Shown here: positions 47,569 through 50,915 of the stretch, piece after piece
How the letters are laid out: each line of letters begins with the position of its first letter
How positions within the stretch are numbered: position 1 is the first letter of the stretch
Assembly (NCBI GenBank): GCA_026874595.1
Contig: CM049311.1
Span: 7,477,676-7,541,675, forward strand
DNA: 64,000 nt
Direction: 5' to 3'
Origin: Sipunculus nudus
Lineage: Eukaryota > Annelida > Sipuncula > Golfingiida > Sipunculidae
Notes under the pieces: model-generated
The model's database searches: none
What the model was told of the DNA's origin: nothing
The model's input: the letters and a program-made list of their open reading frames with translations, nothing else
Made by a program: the position numbers and the translations under genes

Positions 47569-48127
47569 TATAGTTCTATGTAGGATTCAGTGTTTGCAAC
47601 ACATTGCTAACAGCTAATAGTATAGTATGCTATGTCAGATATTATATATTATGTTAAATGATGAACTGGATTGAAAATCACATCATTGCAGAAACCCATG
47701 AACACGTTTATTATTCTGATTTTCCCTTGGTTGTTTGGTTAGCAGCTGTAGTTAAGTTATGAACGGATTTTGGGGGTTAGGTAAGACCAAAGGAAGAATC
47801 CATTAAATATTGGAGGTAATCTGGATCACCATTAAACATATAATTCAAAACAAGATCAACTTTTTTGACACAGGGTGACTCCTCTCTGCACTCCATTCAT
47901 TTATTAGGTAGGCTAATACCGATTCAGCCTGACATTGTGCGGAAACACTGGAAAGATTTTTTGGGTGTTCCTGTTGAGGAGACCAGGTATTCTTCAATCT
48001 AAGAATTTTTGAAAATATAATAACATCTCCTGTCTCCCACTTACCTGCTGAAATGACTGAACATGTATCCGCCATGTTCCTGGCTGTACAGCGCCACTTG
48101 GTCGCCGACTCGGACAGAGTCCGCCAT
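147..48127 (-). CDS. ITPR-like: IP3 receptor / ryanodine receptor superfamily Ca2+-release channel, N-terminal 1039 codons (29 exons; 3' part outside window)
   Basis: Family role: ER Ca2+-release channel subunit (tetramer), with large cytosolic ligand-binding and helical domains and a C-terminal pore. Seen: 29 minus-strand exons, all GT-AG, joining without a phase error into 1039 codons from MADSVRVGDQV. Residues ~1-230 form the beta-trefoil suppressor-like region (KNRFKLRKKYER; LLHKFTNKFIHVSTGQ). Residues ~233-445 are MIR-like (GGCVLRFYHKEIGAYLSAEG; VRIRHMTTRLYL; CRLEHVLTGFWLQ). Residues ~446-630 are the RIH core (KNRQKLMRNLR; DSRKNELYFAKYIGFF; NEDIDEFVGLVRQYKDYRYL). Residues ~727-1009 match the next helical block ([55 protein letters not shown]). 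Typical IP3Rs have ~2700 residues, so the pore lies beyond the left edge. Odd: key IP3 contacts are changed (see findings). It could be IP3R-B or a fast-evolving IP3R; an ordinary RyR is less likely. Exons are listed singly below. Confidence 0.88.
235..559 (-). other. ITPR-like intron 28
   Basis: Plain AT-rich intron between exons 28 and 29; nothing recognised in it. Confidence 0.75.
560..715 (-). CDS. ITPR-like exon 28
   Basis: [20 protein letters not shown] then FVSWFKEIRDNECDWYGLYQ and more. Equivalent of '[31 protein letters not shown]' in IP3R. Phase 2/2; donor AT|GTAAGTT. Confidence 0.93.
2940..4250 (+). repeat. Hairpin-ended tandem-core repeat (family A)
   Basis: A unit around 2940-3560 is repeated, diverged, at about 3595-4070: both carry 'CAAAATTTAAGGTA', 'AATTAAAGTT/AATAAAGTT' and a 'CTTAATATCTC/CTGAA' segment ~670 bp apart. 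A GACG/GACA-type microsatellite follows at 4133-4200. A near-perfect hairpin ends it at 4218-4248 (arms TAGCTCAGATGA and TCAGCTGAGCTA, one mismatch). Architecture as in bivalve pearl/CvA and Helentron-derived elements. The 5' border is not resolved. Confidence 0.6.
4304..4311. repeat. hAT MITE target-site duplication, left
   Basis: TTATTCAC, the same as 10895-10902. Confidence 0.85.
4871..4882. repeat. LINE target-site duplication, left copy
   Basis: AATGCCATATCG, identical to 10548-10559. Confidence 0.92.
4970..5814 (+). pseudogene. LINE ORF1 (coiled-coil RNA-binding protein), broken
   Basis: Starts MPPKSQRKPRGADKG (an in-frame ATG also exists at 4946). After a short acidic N terminus there is a long coiled coil (about 5170-5420, heptads in EQFKNTTQQLQESVEF and LEKRVQQLEQKL). 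Then comes the L1-type RRM signature LERHSREYNIRVKGV. A frameshift near 5478 moves to another frame with VAHRIGKLQDNRDRHVLVKL. A TGA follows SREDR, and the C-terminal domain resumes to VNGRFVAIE and a stop. The order coiled coil, RRM, CTD is that of L1 ORF1p, which coats LINE RNA. Confidence 0.85.
6620..10297 (+). pseudogene. LINE ORF2: AP-endonuclease + reverse transcriptase + C-terminal Cys/His motif, broken
   Basis: Endonuclease: LSINVRGLRNFKK at 6635, stop at 6674-6676, then GIILLQETY, GDWNTAL near 7050 and SDHSGIIISF near 7310. Reverse transcriptase: NKSPGNDGL, NWRPVSLLN, AIDFEKAFDTLEW, GVRQGDPLSPYLF and catalytic LYADDTTVIV near 8700. C terminus: YCRYCHTAVENIGHFFFHC near 9958-10014, a C-x2-C...H...C motif typical of LINE ends. 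Seven stops (6674, 7484, 7733, 7898, 8262, 8889, 9570) and at least two frameshifts (A-run 8003-8011; near 9560) make it non-functional. Confidence 0.9.
10548..10559. repeat. LINE target-site duplication, right copy
   Basis: AATGCCATATCG directly after the poly-A tail; the first two A's could belong to either. Confidence 0.92.
10895..10902. repeat. hAT MITE target-site duplication, right
   Basis: TTATTCAC, the same as 4304-4311. Confidence 0.85.
11026..11228 (+). repeat. Family A repeat, second partial copy
   Basis: Shares with 3380-4248 the segments 'AACAAAGTCCTA', 'GGTGTCGAAACGTGCCAGTC' and the GACA/GACG run. It stops inside the hairpin (TAGCTCAGCTAAA), so the 3' arm is lost. Confidence 0.7.
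11475..11519. repeat. ATT microsatellite
   Basis: (ATT)n interrupted once, in intron 27 near exon 27. Confidence 0.9.
11727..11820 (-). CDS. ITPR-like exon 27
   Basis: GKEEDIQETKYSKEERYWPG then PETEAVVNAKY. Charged linker; phase 1 in, 2 out. The phase matches exon 28 across an 11-kb transposon-filled intron. Confidence 0.88.
11821..12254 (-). other. ITPR-like intron 26
   Basis: AT-rich; nothing recognised. Confidence 0.75.
12255..12408 (-). CDS. ITPR-like exon 26
   Basis: [20 protein letters not shown] then KQLVKPMEDLMDGRN..., ending in a basic tail (KFSKTKKNRQSKRE). Matches [31 protein letters not shown]. The basic tail replaces the IP3R linker that usually follows. Phase 0 in, 1 out. Confidence 0.94.
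12440..12775 (+). repeat. Dispersed repeat (family D), partial
   Basis: Internal segments 'TTGTGTATCAAATCTGAGGG' and 'TTTTGTATCAAATTTCAGGG' about 155 bp apart, plus 'CTTGTCTGAGAATAGAATGA'. The same order recurs at 22050-22340 (GTGTATCAAATTTGAGG; CTTGTCCAAGATATTGGTAGA), so this is a mobile repeat with duplicated core units in intron 25. Confidence 0.55.
12795..12961. mobile_element. Short MITE-like element with inverted ends
   Basis: Ends CAGTGGAACCTG and CAGGTTTCACTG are inverted copies (one mismatch). Inside are repeated 'TTAAGACCACTTTTGG' / 'ATTAAGACCACCTTTGG' units. A truncated relative lies at 52303-52440. The target duplication is not clear. Confidence 0.6.
13073..13189 (-). CDS. ITPR-like exon 25
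   Basis: 39 codons (DKFRLLRDWITDFLDNHKSM ... LNLLIEQ). Helical, amphipathic; matches the region before '[16 protein letters not shown]'. Phase 0/0. Confidence 0.9.
14544..14930 (-). pseudogene. Endonuclease/exonuclease/phosphatase-fold fragment from a transposon (Helentron or non-LTR type)
   Basis: Minus-strand frame reads LLVIGDFNIDVSKQ, then TEKTTDHGSLIDLVFSN and ATWSEHKVLFTIV. These are the 'GDFN', 'G-x-LIDxVFSN' and 'SDH' landmarks of transposon EEP endonucleases; the last is SEH here. A frameshift at the G7 run near 14865 separates it from the upstream strand VISVYRSPPS (about 14875-14910). Only this domain is seen, with no helicase or reverse transcriptase next to it. Helentrons and several LINE clades both carry such a domain, and I cannot separate them here. 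Confidence 0.65.
15479..15505 (+). repeat. Head fragment of family E repeat
   Basis: AAGGAATGCAAGCCTCAGCC, near-identical to the heads at 48299 and 53838. Confidence 0.6.
16590..16621. repeat. (TA)n microsatellite
   Basis: Near-pure AT dinucleotide tract in intron 24. Confidence 0.9.
16820..16938 (-). CDS. ITPR-like exon 24
   Basis: NLFVDVEGQYPILEHINLSF then DYDQLDSSSSFIQERIQAVF. Corresponds to the 'VDRDPQEQVTPVKYARLW...IAIDDYDSS' segment. Phase 1 in, 0 out. Confidence 0.92.
16939..18019 (-). other. ITPR-like intron 23, with a possible solo-LTR-like block
   Basis: 17543-17942 has a TATA-like box (GGTATATAAAGACTTG near 17654), a downstream AATAAACC signal near 17922, flanks ATGAC on both sides (17538-17542, 17943-17947), and the internal inverted pair TGTGGTTACC / GGTAACCACA (about 17546-17608). 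This is weakly LTR-like; I found no second LTR or coding part. Confidence 0.3.
18020..18152 (-). CDS. ITPR-like exon 23
   Basis: Ends [20 protein letters not shown], the most recognisable block of this family (IP3R: [22 protein letters not shown]). Phase 0 in, 1 out; donor A|GTATGT. Confidence 0.95.
18153..19432 (-). other. ITPR-like intron 22
   Basis: Mostly plain AT-rich sequence, with the C-rich tract at 18787-18845 and a run of A's around 18300. Confidence 0.75.
18787..18845. repeat. C-rich CCCA-type low-complexity tract
   Basis: C runs separated by single A or T; low complexity on an AT-rich background. Confidence 0.9.
19433..19510 (-). CDS. ITPR-like exon 22
   Basis: NTEGADASENIKFLKRQLDL then FGNLCH. 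Matches YYRYQLNLFARMC in IP3R. Phase 0/0; donor GTAAGTT after CAC. Confidence 0.92.
19511..20414 (-). other. ITPR-like intron 21
   Basis: 19634-19740 carries two diverged copies of the intron-20 minisatellite unit (AACATCAAGTGTGACCCAAGGG; AAAGACATCCAGTGTGACTCA, separated by ~60 bp). The rest is unassigned and somewhat less AT-rich around 19900-20400. Confidence 0.7.
20415..20588 (-). CDS. ITPR-like exon 21 (unconserved 58-codon segment)
   Basis: Contains TITPHVSGIDAMRTPTAVPQ ... GSPHMDLISYDISLLNEYLV. I cannot match the first ~40 codons to classical IP3R or RyR, so they look lineage-specific. The end occupies the 'LSYYRYQLNLF' linker position. Open frame, good splice sites, phase 0/0. Confidence 0.85.
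20790..21413 (-). repeat. Minisatellite of ~62-bp units copying the exon 20 / donor junction
   Basis: About ten units of the type CTTACCTTAACAAAGACATC-CAGTGTGACCCATGGGGCTG-TGGTGTCTTGCTCAGTGTGG (plus strand), period ~60-66 bp. Exon 20's own 3' end at 21410-21470 reads CTTACCTTAACAAAATCATG-GAGTGGAACCCATGGGCCTG-TAGTGTCTT, so it matches through the splice donor and ~45 nt of coding sequence. Units adjoin the exon directly. Many keep the donor GTAAG and an in-frame version of TTGPWVPLHDFVK. Tandem duplication of the exon edge is the simplest origin. Confidence 0.85.
21414..21527 (-). CDS. ITPR-like exon 20
   Basis: GGVFYTEIGTAIDKDDNNVY then VSMKDTTGPWVPLHDFVK. In family position this is the variable strand before the '...RELAQDA' linker. 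Its 3' end, including the donor GTAAG, is the apparent source of the minisatellite that follows in intron 20. Phase 0/0. Confidence 0.9.
21528..21829 (-). other. ITPR-like intron 19
   Basis: Short AT-rich intron; nothing recognised. Confidence 0.75.
21830..21934 (-). CDS. ITPR-like exon 19
   Basis: DYRYLDLLGVLCVCDGVAET then ENQTYITEKWLCSRQ. Matches the '[26 protein letters not shown]' block shared by IP3R and RyR. Phase 0/0. Confidence 0.95.
21935..22518 (-). other. ITPR-like intron 18
   Basis: Largely the family D repeat (22050-22345). Confidence 0.75.
22050..22345 (+). repeat. Family D repeat with 3' hairpin (intron 18)
   Basis: Relative of 12440-12775. It ends in a hairpin at 22314-22340 (TGTCCCC...GGGGAGACA, one bulge) followed by TCATAAAA, the same kind of end seen in families A, B, C and E. 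Confidence 0.6.
22519..22641 (-). CDS. ITPR-like exon 18
   Basis: 41 codons ending NWKIVSNITNEDIDEFVGLV then RQYK. Matches [21 protein letters not shown]. Phase 0/0. Confidence 0.94.
23838..25586 (+). mobile_element. Hairpin-ended element with 180-bp tandem core (family B), interrupted
   Basis: Starts AACTAGATGTGTCAGAACGACAC (5' mini-hairpin GTGTC-AGAAC-GACAC). The core has five tandem units; the marker CTCGATCTGT (or CTTGATCTGT) lies at 23971, 24151, 24331, 24511 and 24690, an almost exact 180-bp period. The fifth unit is interrupted at about 24718-25445 and resumes with ACACACCAAAAATCAGGCC-like sequence. It ends with a short GAAGGACG-type run and a perfect 14-bp-arm hairpin (TATGCCCCAGCCAC, 25553-25566; inverted at 25570-25583) and ATAAAA. 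Same architecture as bivalve pearl/CvA-type elements. Confidence 0.75.
24719..25440. mobile_element. Insertion inside the family B core
   Basis: About 0.7 kb between 'GGTCATTATCTGCCA' and 'GACACACCAAAAATCAGG', which are adjacent in the other core units. It contains AATACGAATACGAAT-type repeats near its right end (25360-25430) and a start CAGGGATGAGG against an end CCCCATGTCTG, which could be poor inverted ends. No target duplication was recognised. Confidence 0.45.
26956..27153 (-). CDS. ITPR-like exon 17 (RIH core)
   Basis: 66 codons, including VQQVMYDVLENYLKGDSRKN then ELYFAKYIGFFKTQFSSS. It aligns with [20 protein letters not shown]. The Tyr567 position is Ser (S533); Arg568 and Lys569 are kept (R534, K535). 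Phase 0/0. Confidence 0.94.
27154..28877 (-). other. ITPR-like intron 16
   Basis: Contains a minus-strand family E element (27808-28290) and otherwise AT-rich sequence without recognised features. Confidence 0.7.
27808..28290 (-). mobile_element. Family E hairpin-ended repeat, minus-strand copy
   Basis: Read on the minus strand: head ACAAGCCTCTGCCACATGGG, then GACTGTACATTTTTGAATAT, 'TGTTGGATGCAAACCAAAAT', 'CCCTGAAAATTTCATGA', a CA microsatellite, and end GCATACCCTCGTGGCAGAGG (terminal hairpin at 27809-27822). The same order of blocks occurs at 53838-54234. Confidence 0.7.
28878..28958 (-). CDS. ITPR-like exon 16 (RIH start, partly conserved IP3-contact helix)
   Basis: ALLEMKDFMIVDEKPVKNRQ then KLMRNLR. 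Counterpart of 'NRERQKLMREQ' in IP3R1: residues equivalent to K508 and R511 are present (K482, R485 here), while the R504 position is lysine. Phase 0/0. Confidence 0.93.
28959..29628 (-). other. ITPR-like intron 15
   Basis: AT-rich, nothing recognised. Confidence 0.75.
29629..29676 (-). CDS. ITPR-like exon 15 (48 nt)
   Basis: VQKSENLYKQLHKLHQ, a micro-exon-sized helix joining the hinge to the RIH region. Acceptor TTTCAG, donor GTATAT, phase 0/0. Its small size makes it a candidate for skipping. Confidence 0.85.
29677..30442 (-). other. ITPR-like intron 14
   Basis: AT-rich, nothing recognised. Confidence 0.75.
30443..30568 (-). CDS. ITPR-like exon 14
   Basis: 42 codons containing DDDAFTLQMVEKEDLENFNM then VAGFVPLILDLHGG. 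It matches [23 protein letters not shown] in IP3R, the hinge from beta domain to helical domain. Phase 0/0. Confidence 0.92.
30875..30966 (-). CDS. ITPR-like exon 13
   Basis: DKKFVRSDHAEEGVEGHQIE then ALQWDGAPLCQ. Acidic, variable loop region; identified by ORF, splice sites and phase rather than by motif. Phase 1 in, 0 out. Confidence 0.85.
30967..31620 (-). other. ITPR-like intron 12
   Basis: AT-rich, nothing recognised. The shorter intron 13 (30569-30874) is equally featureless. Confidence 0.75.
31621..31699 (-). CDS. ITPR-like exon 12 (MIR repeat)
   Basis: ESDEIVFESYCRLEHVLTGF then WLQGHE. The 'RLEHVLTGFWLQ' strand pair is a further MIR repeat and looks somewhat more RyR-like than IP3R-like. 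Phase 0 in, 1 out. Confidence 0.92.
31700..32075 (-). other. ITPR-like intron 11
   Basis: AT-rich, nothing recognised. Confidence 0.75.
32076..32221 (-). CDS. ITPR-like exon 11 (MIR repeat)
   Basis: GGVIKWQQQVRIRHMTTRLY followed by LCVLSDGTVTLEEN... . VRIRHMTTRLYL is a clear MIR-repeat motif (IP3R: VRLRHLCTNTWV; RyR also has RLRHVTTG). Phase 1 in, 0 out. Confidence 0.93.
32910..34217 (+). mobile_element. Family C element, copy 1 (GGTGGCGCCACC core units)
   Basis: Starts ACTAGAATACGG with a perfect 5' hairpin GTAGTCG-ACAAG-CGACTAC (32922-32940). The core alternates two related units, each centred on the palindrome GGTGGCGCCACC: type 1 (GCAGG...CCAGTTTTG) near 33204, 33333, 33612 and 33889, and type 2 (GTAGG...CCTGTCATAAAA) near 33461 and 33739, spaced 127-151 bp. 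It then has AAACAGACGCACAAACGGACG and a terminal hairpin (arms 34188-34200 and 34204-34217, GTATCCGC-AAAAC / GTTTTGGTGGATAC). No ORF; the reading frames across it are repeat artefacts. Confidence 0.75.
34575..35626 (+). mobile_element. Family C element, copy 2
   Basis: Starts ACTAGAATACGTGTATTCGT, followed by the same 'GTGAGGCACGGATTGAGTGG' block as copy 1. Core palindromes lie near 34725, 34874, 35004, 35154 and 35307. It ends in a hairpin (AACAAAAC-TTT-GTTTTGGCGGAT, 35604-35625). Same orientation as copy 1, ~360 bp apart; more diverged 5' hairpin. Confidence 0.75.
36158..36265 (-). CDS. ITPR-like exon 10
   Basis: VHMRVRKVDQTRPKTNYPSS then SGIVYWQIEAEDSVLN. It aligns with [24 protein letters not shown]. 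The TTGR phosphate-binding turn is replaced (MRVRKVD), so only the leading arginine is kept. Phase 1/1. Confidence 0.92.
36266..36720 (-). other. ITPR-like intron 9
   Basis: AT-rich with a short TA tract at 36560-36582; nothing else recognised. Intron 8 (36809-37063) is similar. Confidence 0.75.
36721..36808 (-). CDS. ITPR-like exon 9 (start of MIR domain)
   Basis: GGCVLRFYHKEIGAYLSAEG then VFPSTVSNN. Same pattern as [20 protein letters not shown] in IP3Rs, the start of the IP3-binding-core beta domain. Phase 0 in, 1 out. Confidence 0.93.
37064..37148 (-). CDS. ITPR-like exon 8
   Basis: RHEVNLGVNTQRFTIVRVQQ then CSVDPSLIK. Matches the EVN...SWKI strand closing the suppressor domain, leading to the 'GG' that opens the MIR domain. 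Phase 2 in, 0 out. Confidence 0.9.
37149..39123 (-). other. ITPR-like intron 7
   Basis: Holds a G14 run at about 37381-37394 and the long imperfect AGT repeat (37695-38425). 37400-37690 and 38430-39123 show nothing recognised. Confidence 0.75.
37695..38425. repeat. Long imperfect AGT/ACT trinucleotide satellite
   Basis: About 730 bp of AGT (GTA/TAG) triplets, interspersed with AGC, AAT and GTT variants and TTGTTAGTAGCAG blocks. It keeps several reading frames open on both strands, producing poly-Val or poly-Leu/Thr ORFs that are not genes. Confidence 0.95.
39124..39221 (-). CDS. ITPR-like exon 7
   Basis: VRVGDQVVFESIKSPGHYLD and 12 more codons. Counterpart of IGDKVVLNPVNAGQPLHAS. Phase 0 in, 2 out. 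Confidence 0.92.
39222..40099 (-). other. ITPR-like intron 6
   Basis: AT-rich, nothing recognised. Confidence 0.75.
40100..40180 (-). CDS. ITPR-like exon 6
   Basis: 27 codons, VYLSEKNGKTAQYKIRPKYK then VKSEGDL. Fits the 'W/Y-x-I-x-P-x-Y-K' pattern of the suppressor trefoil (IP3R: WFYIQPFYKLRSIGD). Phase 0/0. Confidence 0.92.
40181..42759 (-). other. ITPR-like intron 5
   Basis: 40181-41980 is AT-rich without recognised features. 41990-42480 is a GC-rich repeat block (see separate entry). Confidence 0.7.
42000..42480. repeat. GC-rich block with repeated GCGCTC units, probable MITE
   Basis: Two close copies of GGGGACTTGGCGAGCGCTAA-ACGATGTAGAGCGCTCCAGA-AAAACGTGTGT (42174-42224 and 42423-42476) and a shorter relative at 42003-42034 (GGAGCTCGCTAAATAGATAGCGCGCTCC). 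The outer TTTACACACGTT (42037) and its inverted form near 42468-42478 suggest an inverted-end element. Much richer in CpG and GCGC than the surrounding intron. Confidence 0.6.
42760..42837 (-). CDS. ITPR-like exon 5
   Basis: 26 codons, LLHKFTNKFIHVSTGQTSTR then VKNNLM. Direct counterpart of LLHLKSNKYLTV in IP3R (trefoil MIR-like repeat). Phase 0/0. Confidence 0.92.
42838..45191 (-). other. ITPR-like intron 4
   Basis: Contains an ATT run (42866-42892), a Tigger/pogo-like fragment (43066-43305) and unassigned sequence. 44270-45060 is unusually rich in CCGAT/ATCCGG words (e.g. ATCCCGATGTCTTCAG), which may be another repeat. Confidence 0.65.
43066..43305 (+). pseudogene. Possible Tigger/pogo-type transposase C-terminal remnant
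   Basis: One frame reads ETVTGSEDTASPTCEPEEIV, then PQPPPTSAEVR, a TAG, then AMKTVLRYFESSNYSEQSDI and DAFTGWIKE before a stop. An acidic/proline linker followed by an 'A-x-x-x-LRxYxE' helix is the usual tail of pogo/Tigger (CENP-B-like) transposases. The DDE core and DNA-binding domains are not seen. Assignment rests on style and could be wrong. Confidence 0.4.
45192..45278 (-). CDS. ITPR-like exon 4
   Basis: 29 codons (VNAEEETRDNEKEQMRLRSK then PLRYGQEIQ). It matches the charged helix plus 'GxxIQLLH' strand entry of the N-terminal trefoil. Donor GTGGG, acceptor TTCTTCAG, phase 0/0. Confidence 0.88.
45279..46504 (-). other. ITPR-like intron 3
   Basis: 45279-45826 is unassigned; 45827-46296 is a hAT-like MITE; 46297-46504 is plain. 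Confidence 0.75.
45827..46296. mobile_element. hAT-like MITE with GACTCGGACTTGGACT words
   Basis: Inverted ends CAGTGATGTAG and CTACACCACTG (one mismatch). Flanking octamers GCTGACAC and TCAGGCAC are a poor but possible decayed 8-bp duplication. The interior is made of repeated ACTCGAGT / GGACTTGGACTCGA words near both ends. A related but truncated stretch is in intron 24 (15115-15290). Confidence 0.6.
46505..46614 (-). CDS. ITPR-like exon 3
   Basis: Encodes AVAFEIHWKNRFKLRKKYER followed by MKRQPEQHSDNKLHEAK. It corresponds to the FRDCLFKL...Y..QKQFWKA stretch of the IP3R suppressor domain. Basic, helical arm-like. Phase 1 in, 0 out. Confidence 0.88.
46615..47413 (-). other. ITPR-like intron 2
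   Basis: AT-rich with a C-run at 47210-47222; nothing else recognised. Confidence 0.75.
47414..47487 (-). CDS. ITPR-like exon 2
   Basis: Phase 2 in, phase 1 out. Encodes SAAESQLYVYHNQDRDKAVG and continues IQTQQ. The acceptor TTACCAG lacks a good pyrimidine tract (an ATATAT run lies just upstream), but the phase fits both neighbours and the other nearby AGs break the frame. Confidence 0.75.
47488..48044 (-). other. ITPR-like intron 1 (coding part)
   Basis: Begins against a (TA)n tract (47512-47564). 47755-47940 resembles 49185-49320 ('GAACGGATTT..GG', 'TTGGAG(G)TAATCTG'), a dispersed repeat. Confidence 0.7.
47512..47564. repeat. (TA)n microsatellite
   Basis: About 26 AT dinucleotides immediately upstream (minus strand) of the exon 2 acceptor; it takes the place of a pyrimidine tract. 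Confidence 0.95.
48045..48127 (-). CDS. ITPR-like exon 1 (codons 1-27, ends in phase 2)
   Basis: Starts ATGGCGGAC, with AAAACAAA before it, and encodes MADSVRVGDQVALYSQEHGG and seven more residues. The donor is AG|GTAAG. The opening 'VGDQVALYSQEHGGYMFS' is the usual first beta-trefoil strand pattern of IP3R/RyR N termini (IGDICSLYAEG in classical IP3Rs). A possible 3' splice acceptor (pyrimidine run ending TTTTTACAG at about 48186-48191) just upstream suggests a separate non-coding first exon. Confidence 0.88.
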
Positions 48128-48298
48128 TTTGTTTTGGCGTTTACCACGCCGTCCCAGACTATACAGTTAAACTCTTGCGGTCTGTAAAAAGGAAAAAAAA
48201 AATTATATATTATATTATTATATTATTTGTATTTTTGATTAAACACATCATGTTCCCAGCGTTCACACATGCATAATCCAATCTAGAATCTTCATTCT

Positions 48299-48319
48299 AA
48301 GGAATGCAAGCCTCCGTCA
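48299..48319 (+). repeat. Head fragment of family E repeat
   Basis: AAGGAATGCAAGCCTCCGTC, the same as the head at 53838; the rest of the element is absent. Confidence 0.55.
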
Positions 48320-50784
48320 TGTTTAAGGTTTCAGGGACGTCATCAAGAAATATTTACAAATGAGAAGTCACTTATGCACGAATAAACCTGGAAATACGAG
48401 TTTTTTTTTGGACGTTTTAATAACACAATTTTTCCTGATAAATCTTTATTTAAAAACAGAGCAGAGACATGGTATAAGGAATAAATTAATAAAACACTAT
48501 GAAAACAGGATTAATTAAACAAAAACAGCGACCCTGTTTCCATTCATACGACGGAACTATATGTCTCGTCCATTAAGGCCACACAAAAAGAAATTACTGT
48601 TCAACGGACCCTGCGAACAATATATGGTGAGATTTTTTTTTTCACCAGTCGAGGAAAAAATGTTTTGCCAGCTTTCCCAAGAAAATAAAAAATTTTGTAA
48701 TGGTGTATATGATCAGTTGACTCAAAAATTCATCCAGTTTATAGAATATGTACCATAGTACAAATCAGCAACATCACCAAATGCAAAACAATGATATACA
48801 AAAAAATGGGAGTGGGGAACACGTATTATTGTTGTTGCATGGCCTAACCTCATATAGTAGGAAGTTCGACATAGTCAGACATATTTTGCCATAGAGTACC
48901 CATATCATAGAGAACTGCCTGTATGCGCGATTGCTAGGTCGGGTAGTTAGACTGTATCATGATAATACTGATAAAACAGGATGCACAATCTGACTGCTGT
49001 TGATTTATCATTCAGATCTTGAAGATGCAGCTCTTATCTCATTTTTCGTTATCACGTAAGACAACAGGAGTTGTTATATGTTATAGATTACCACACCAAA
49101 ATATACACACACACAGAGAAGACAATGAGTGACGAGTATTAAGTTTCAGAAGGTTTTTTTTTTTTTTGTTAATAAAGTTCAAAAAAATTTTGAACGGATT
49201 TAGGAGAACTTTTGTGAATGTTAAGGGTTTATACACATTAAACTTTGGAGTAATCTGATAACCAATTTTTTTTGTTTAAAGGGTACTACACTTTACAGCG
49301 AGATAAGGCACTCGAATCAAAACTCGTCGTCATTCACAGGAATTAATATGAAAAGTACAAAATACTTGGCAATAATATATCCTATATAATGTTGGCAAAA
49401 TACCAATGTTCCCAGTAAAATCATGCTAAATAAATATCTACAAATCATCTGTTTATACGTTGTTACGGTTCTGTGTGTAGGTATACACAGTCCACGTGTG
49501 TCTGTTTACCATGAATTGACCGCATGACCATCTTGCGCATGCGCGACAACTTCCAGACAAGGAGGGGGCAAAAACATGAAAGAAGAAACATCGGTTGTAT
49601 TAGCGATTGTAAAATCAAGATATGAGAAATAGCATTTTTATGTTTTGTTCCTCTGTTGGCGCCCCATGTACGTTTATTTCCACTTGTGTAGCCTACAGGA
49701 ATAAGCAGACTGCATTAGATCGAGATATTTGCAGATACCATGATATTGTAAGAAGAAAAGGCTATGCTTCATGTATATTTAACATACCTGTTATGGTCCC
49801 TTTAAATGTAAATTTCCGAAGGGATTAATCGGCCTGTGAAACTTGTACGGCAGAATCAGGGTCTGGTAATTCTTTGCTGTATGTCAACGAGTTAGCGATA
49901 AAAACGTACGATAAACTCGGCGTCTGAATAGTACGAACAAAGAAAAGACATTTGTTGGATATATCAGTCATAATGCAGTCGCCTTTTTTGTTTATGAGAT
50001 CACGCAGTATTTGTTGTATTTGTGTCCGGTCCGATGATCGCGCGGCGAAGATCAGGGTACTTTGTACGAAACATCAGGTCAGTTTATAAATGAGGTCTCC
50101 CCGGTGGCCGACCCATGTCTATCTTTACATGCTCCAATGATGGAAAACGTCAAAAGACAAAGATCGCCCTAAAAACTCATCCCATAAAATCCCATCAGCA
50201 GTGAGAAGAGAGCCCATGGATGAAGTCCACCCAAAGCTAAATCAAAACTCAACGATAAGAACAGCCGTGAGCTGGTAATTGCTGGCATTTGAGTGTTTTA
50301 CGCTTTGAAGCGATCAGTTTCAAGTGGAATATTGTACATGCACTCATAAGCGCGTATTTCCGCAATATTGTCTTAAATTATGAATTTAATAAATACATAG
50401 GTTGGCTTGGTCGTGCAGTTAAAACAGATCATGATTACCGTTGTCGAATCAGGAAACACGGTTTAAATGGTGATTTTGGAGATCGCGCAGATGCAGCTTT
50501 TATCTCTCTTTTCATTATCACATCAAACCCAAATAACATGTAAAAAAATTATCACGAAAATGCCATTTTATCAGGCGATAGAGTCAGGCGTTTCTTTTAA
50601 TTATTATTAATTTCTTTTGACGATTTTTTCAAAACTTGGGCCATTTTGTCTGCTGATTTTCTTTCTCACAAATCGGAGCCATATACTTACCACATATTTT
50701 ATAAAGGAACCATTGTGTTTGTTCATGGTATAGGAAAAACTGAACATTTTGTAATGTTTGTCTGTATGTTTGGAGGCTCGTATA

Positions 50785-50915
50785 GGACACGCAGAAAATT
50801 ATTTTTATCTCGTTCCAAAACGCGTTAGTATCGAGAACGATGAACGAGATAATTATTTCGTGGGAACGAGATACCCTCGCGTGGGAACAGATAAAAAATA
50901 ATTTTATGTGTGCCA
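50785..50915. repeat. Short palindromic element with ATCTCGTTCC words
   Basis: Left arm CACGCAGAAAATTATTTTTA-TCTCGTTCC and right arm GGGAACAGATAAAAAATAAT-TTTATGTGTG are inverted copies. Between them GAACGAGATA occurs twice. This is a foldback/MITE-like unit; such ATCTCGTTCCC palindromes are common in marine invertebrate genomes as far as I recall. Confidence 0.6.
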
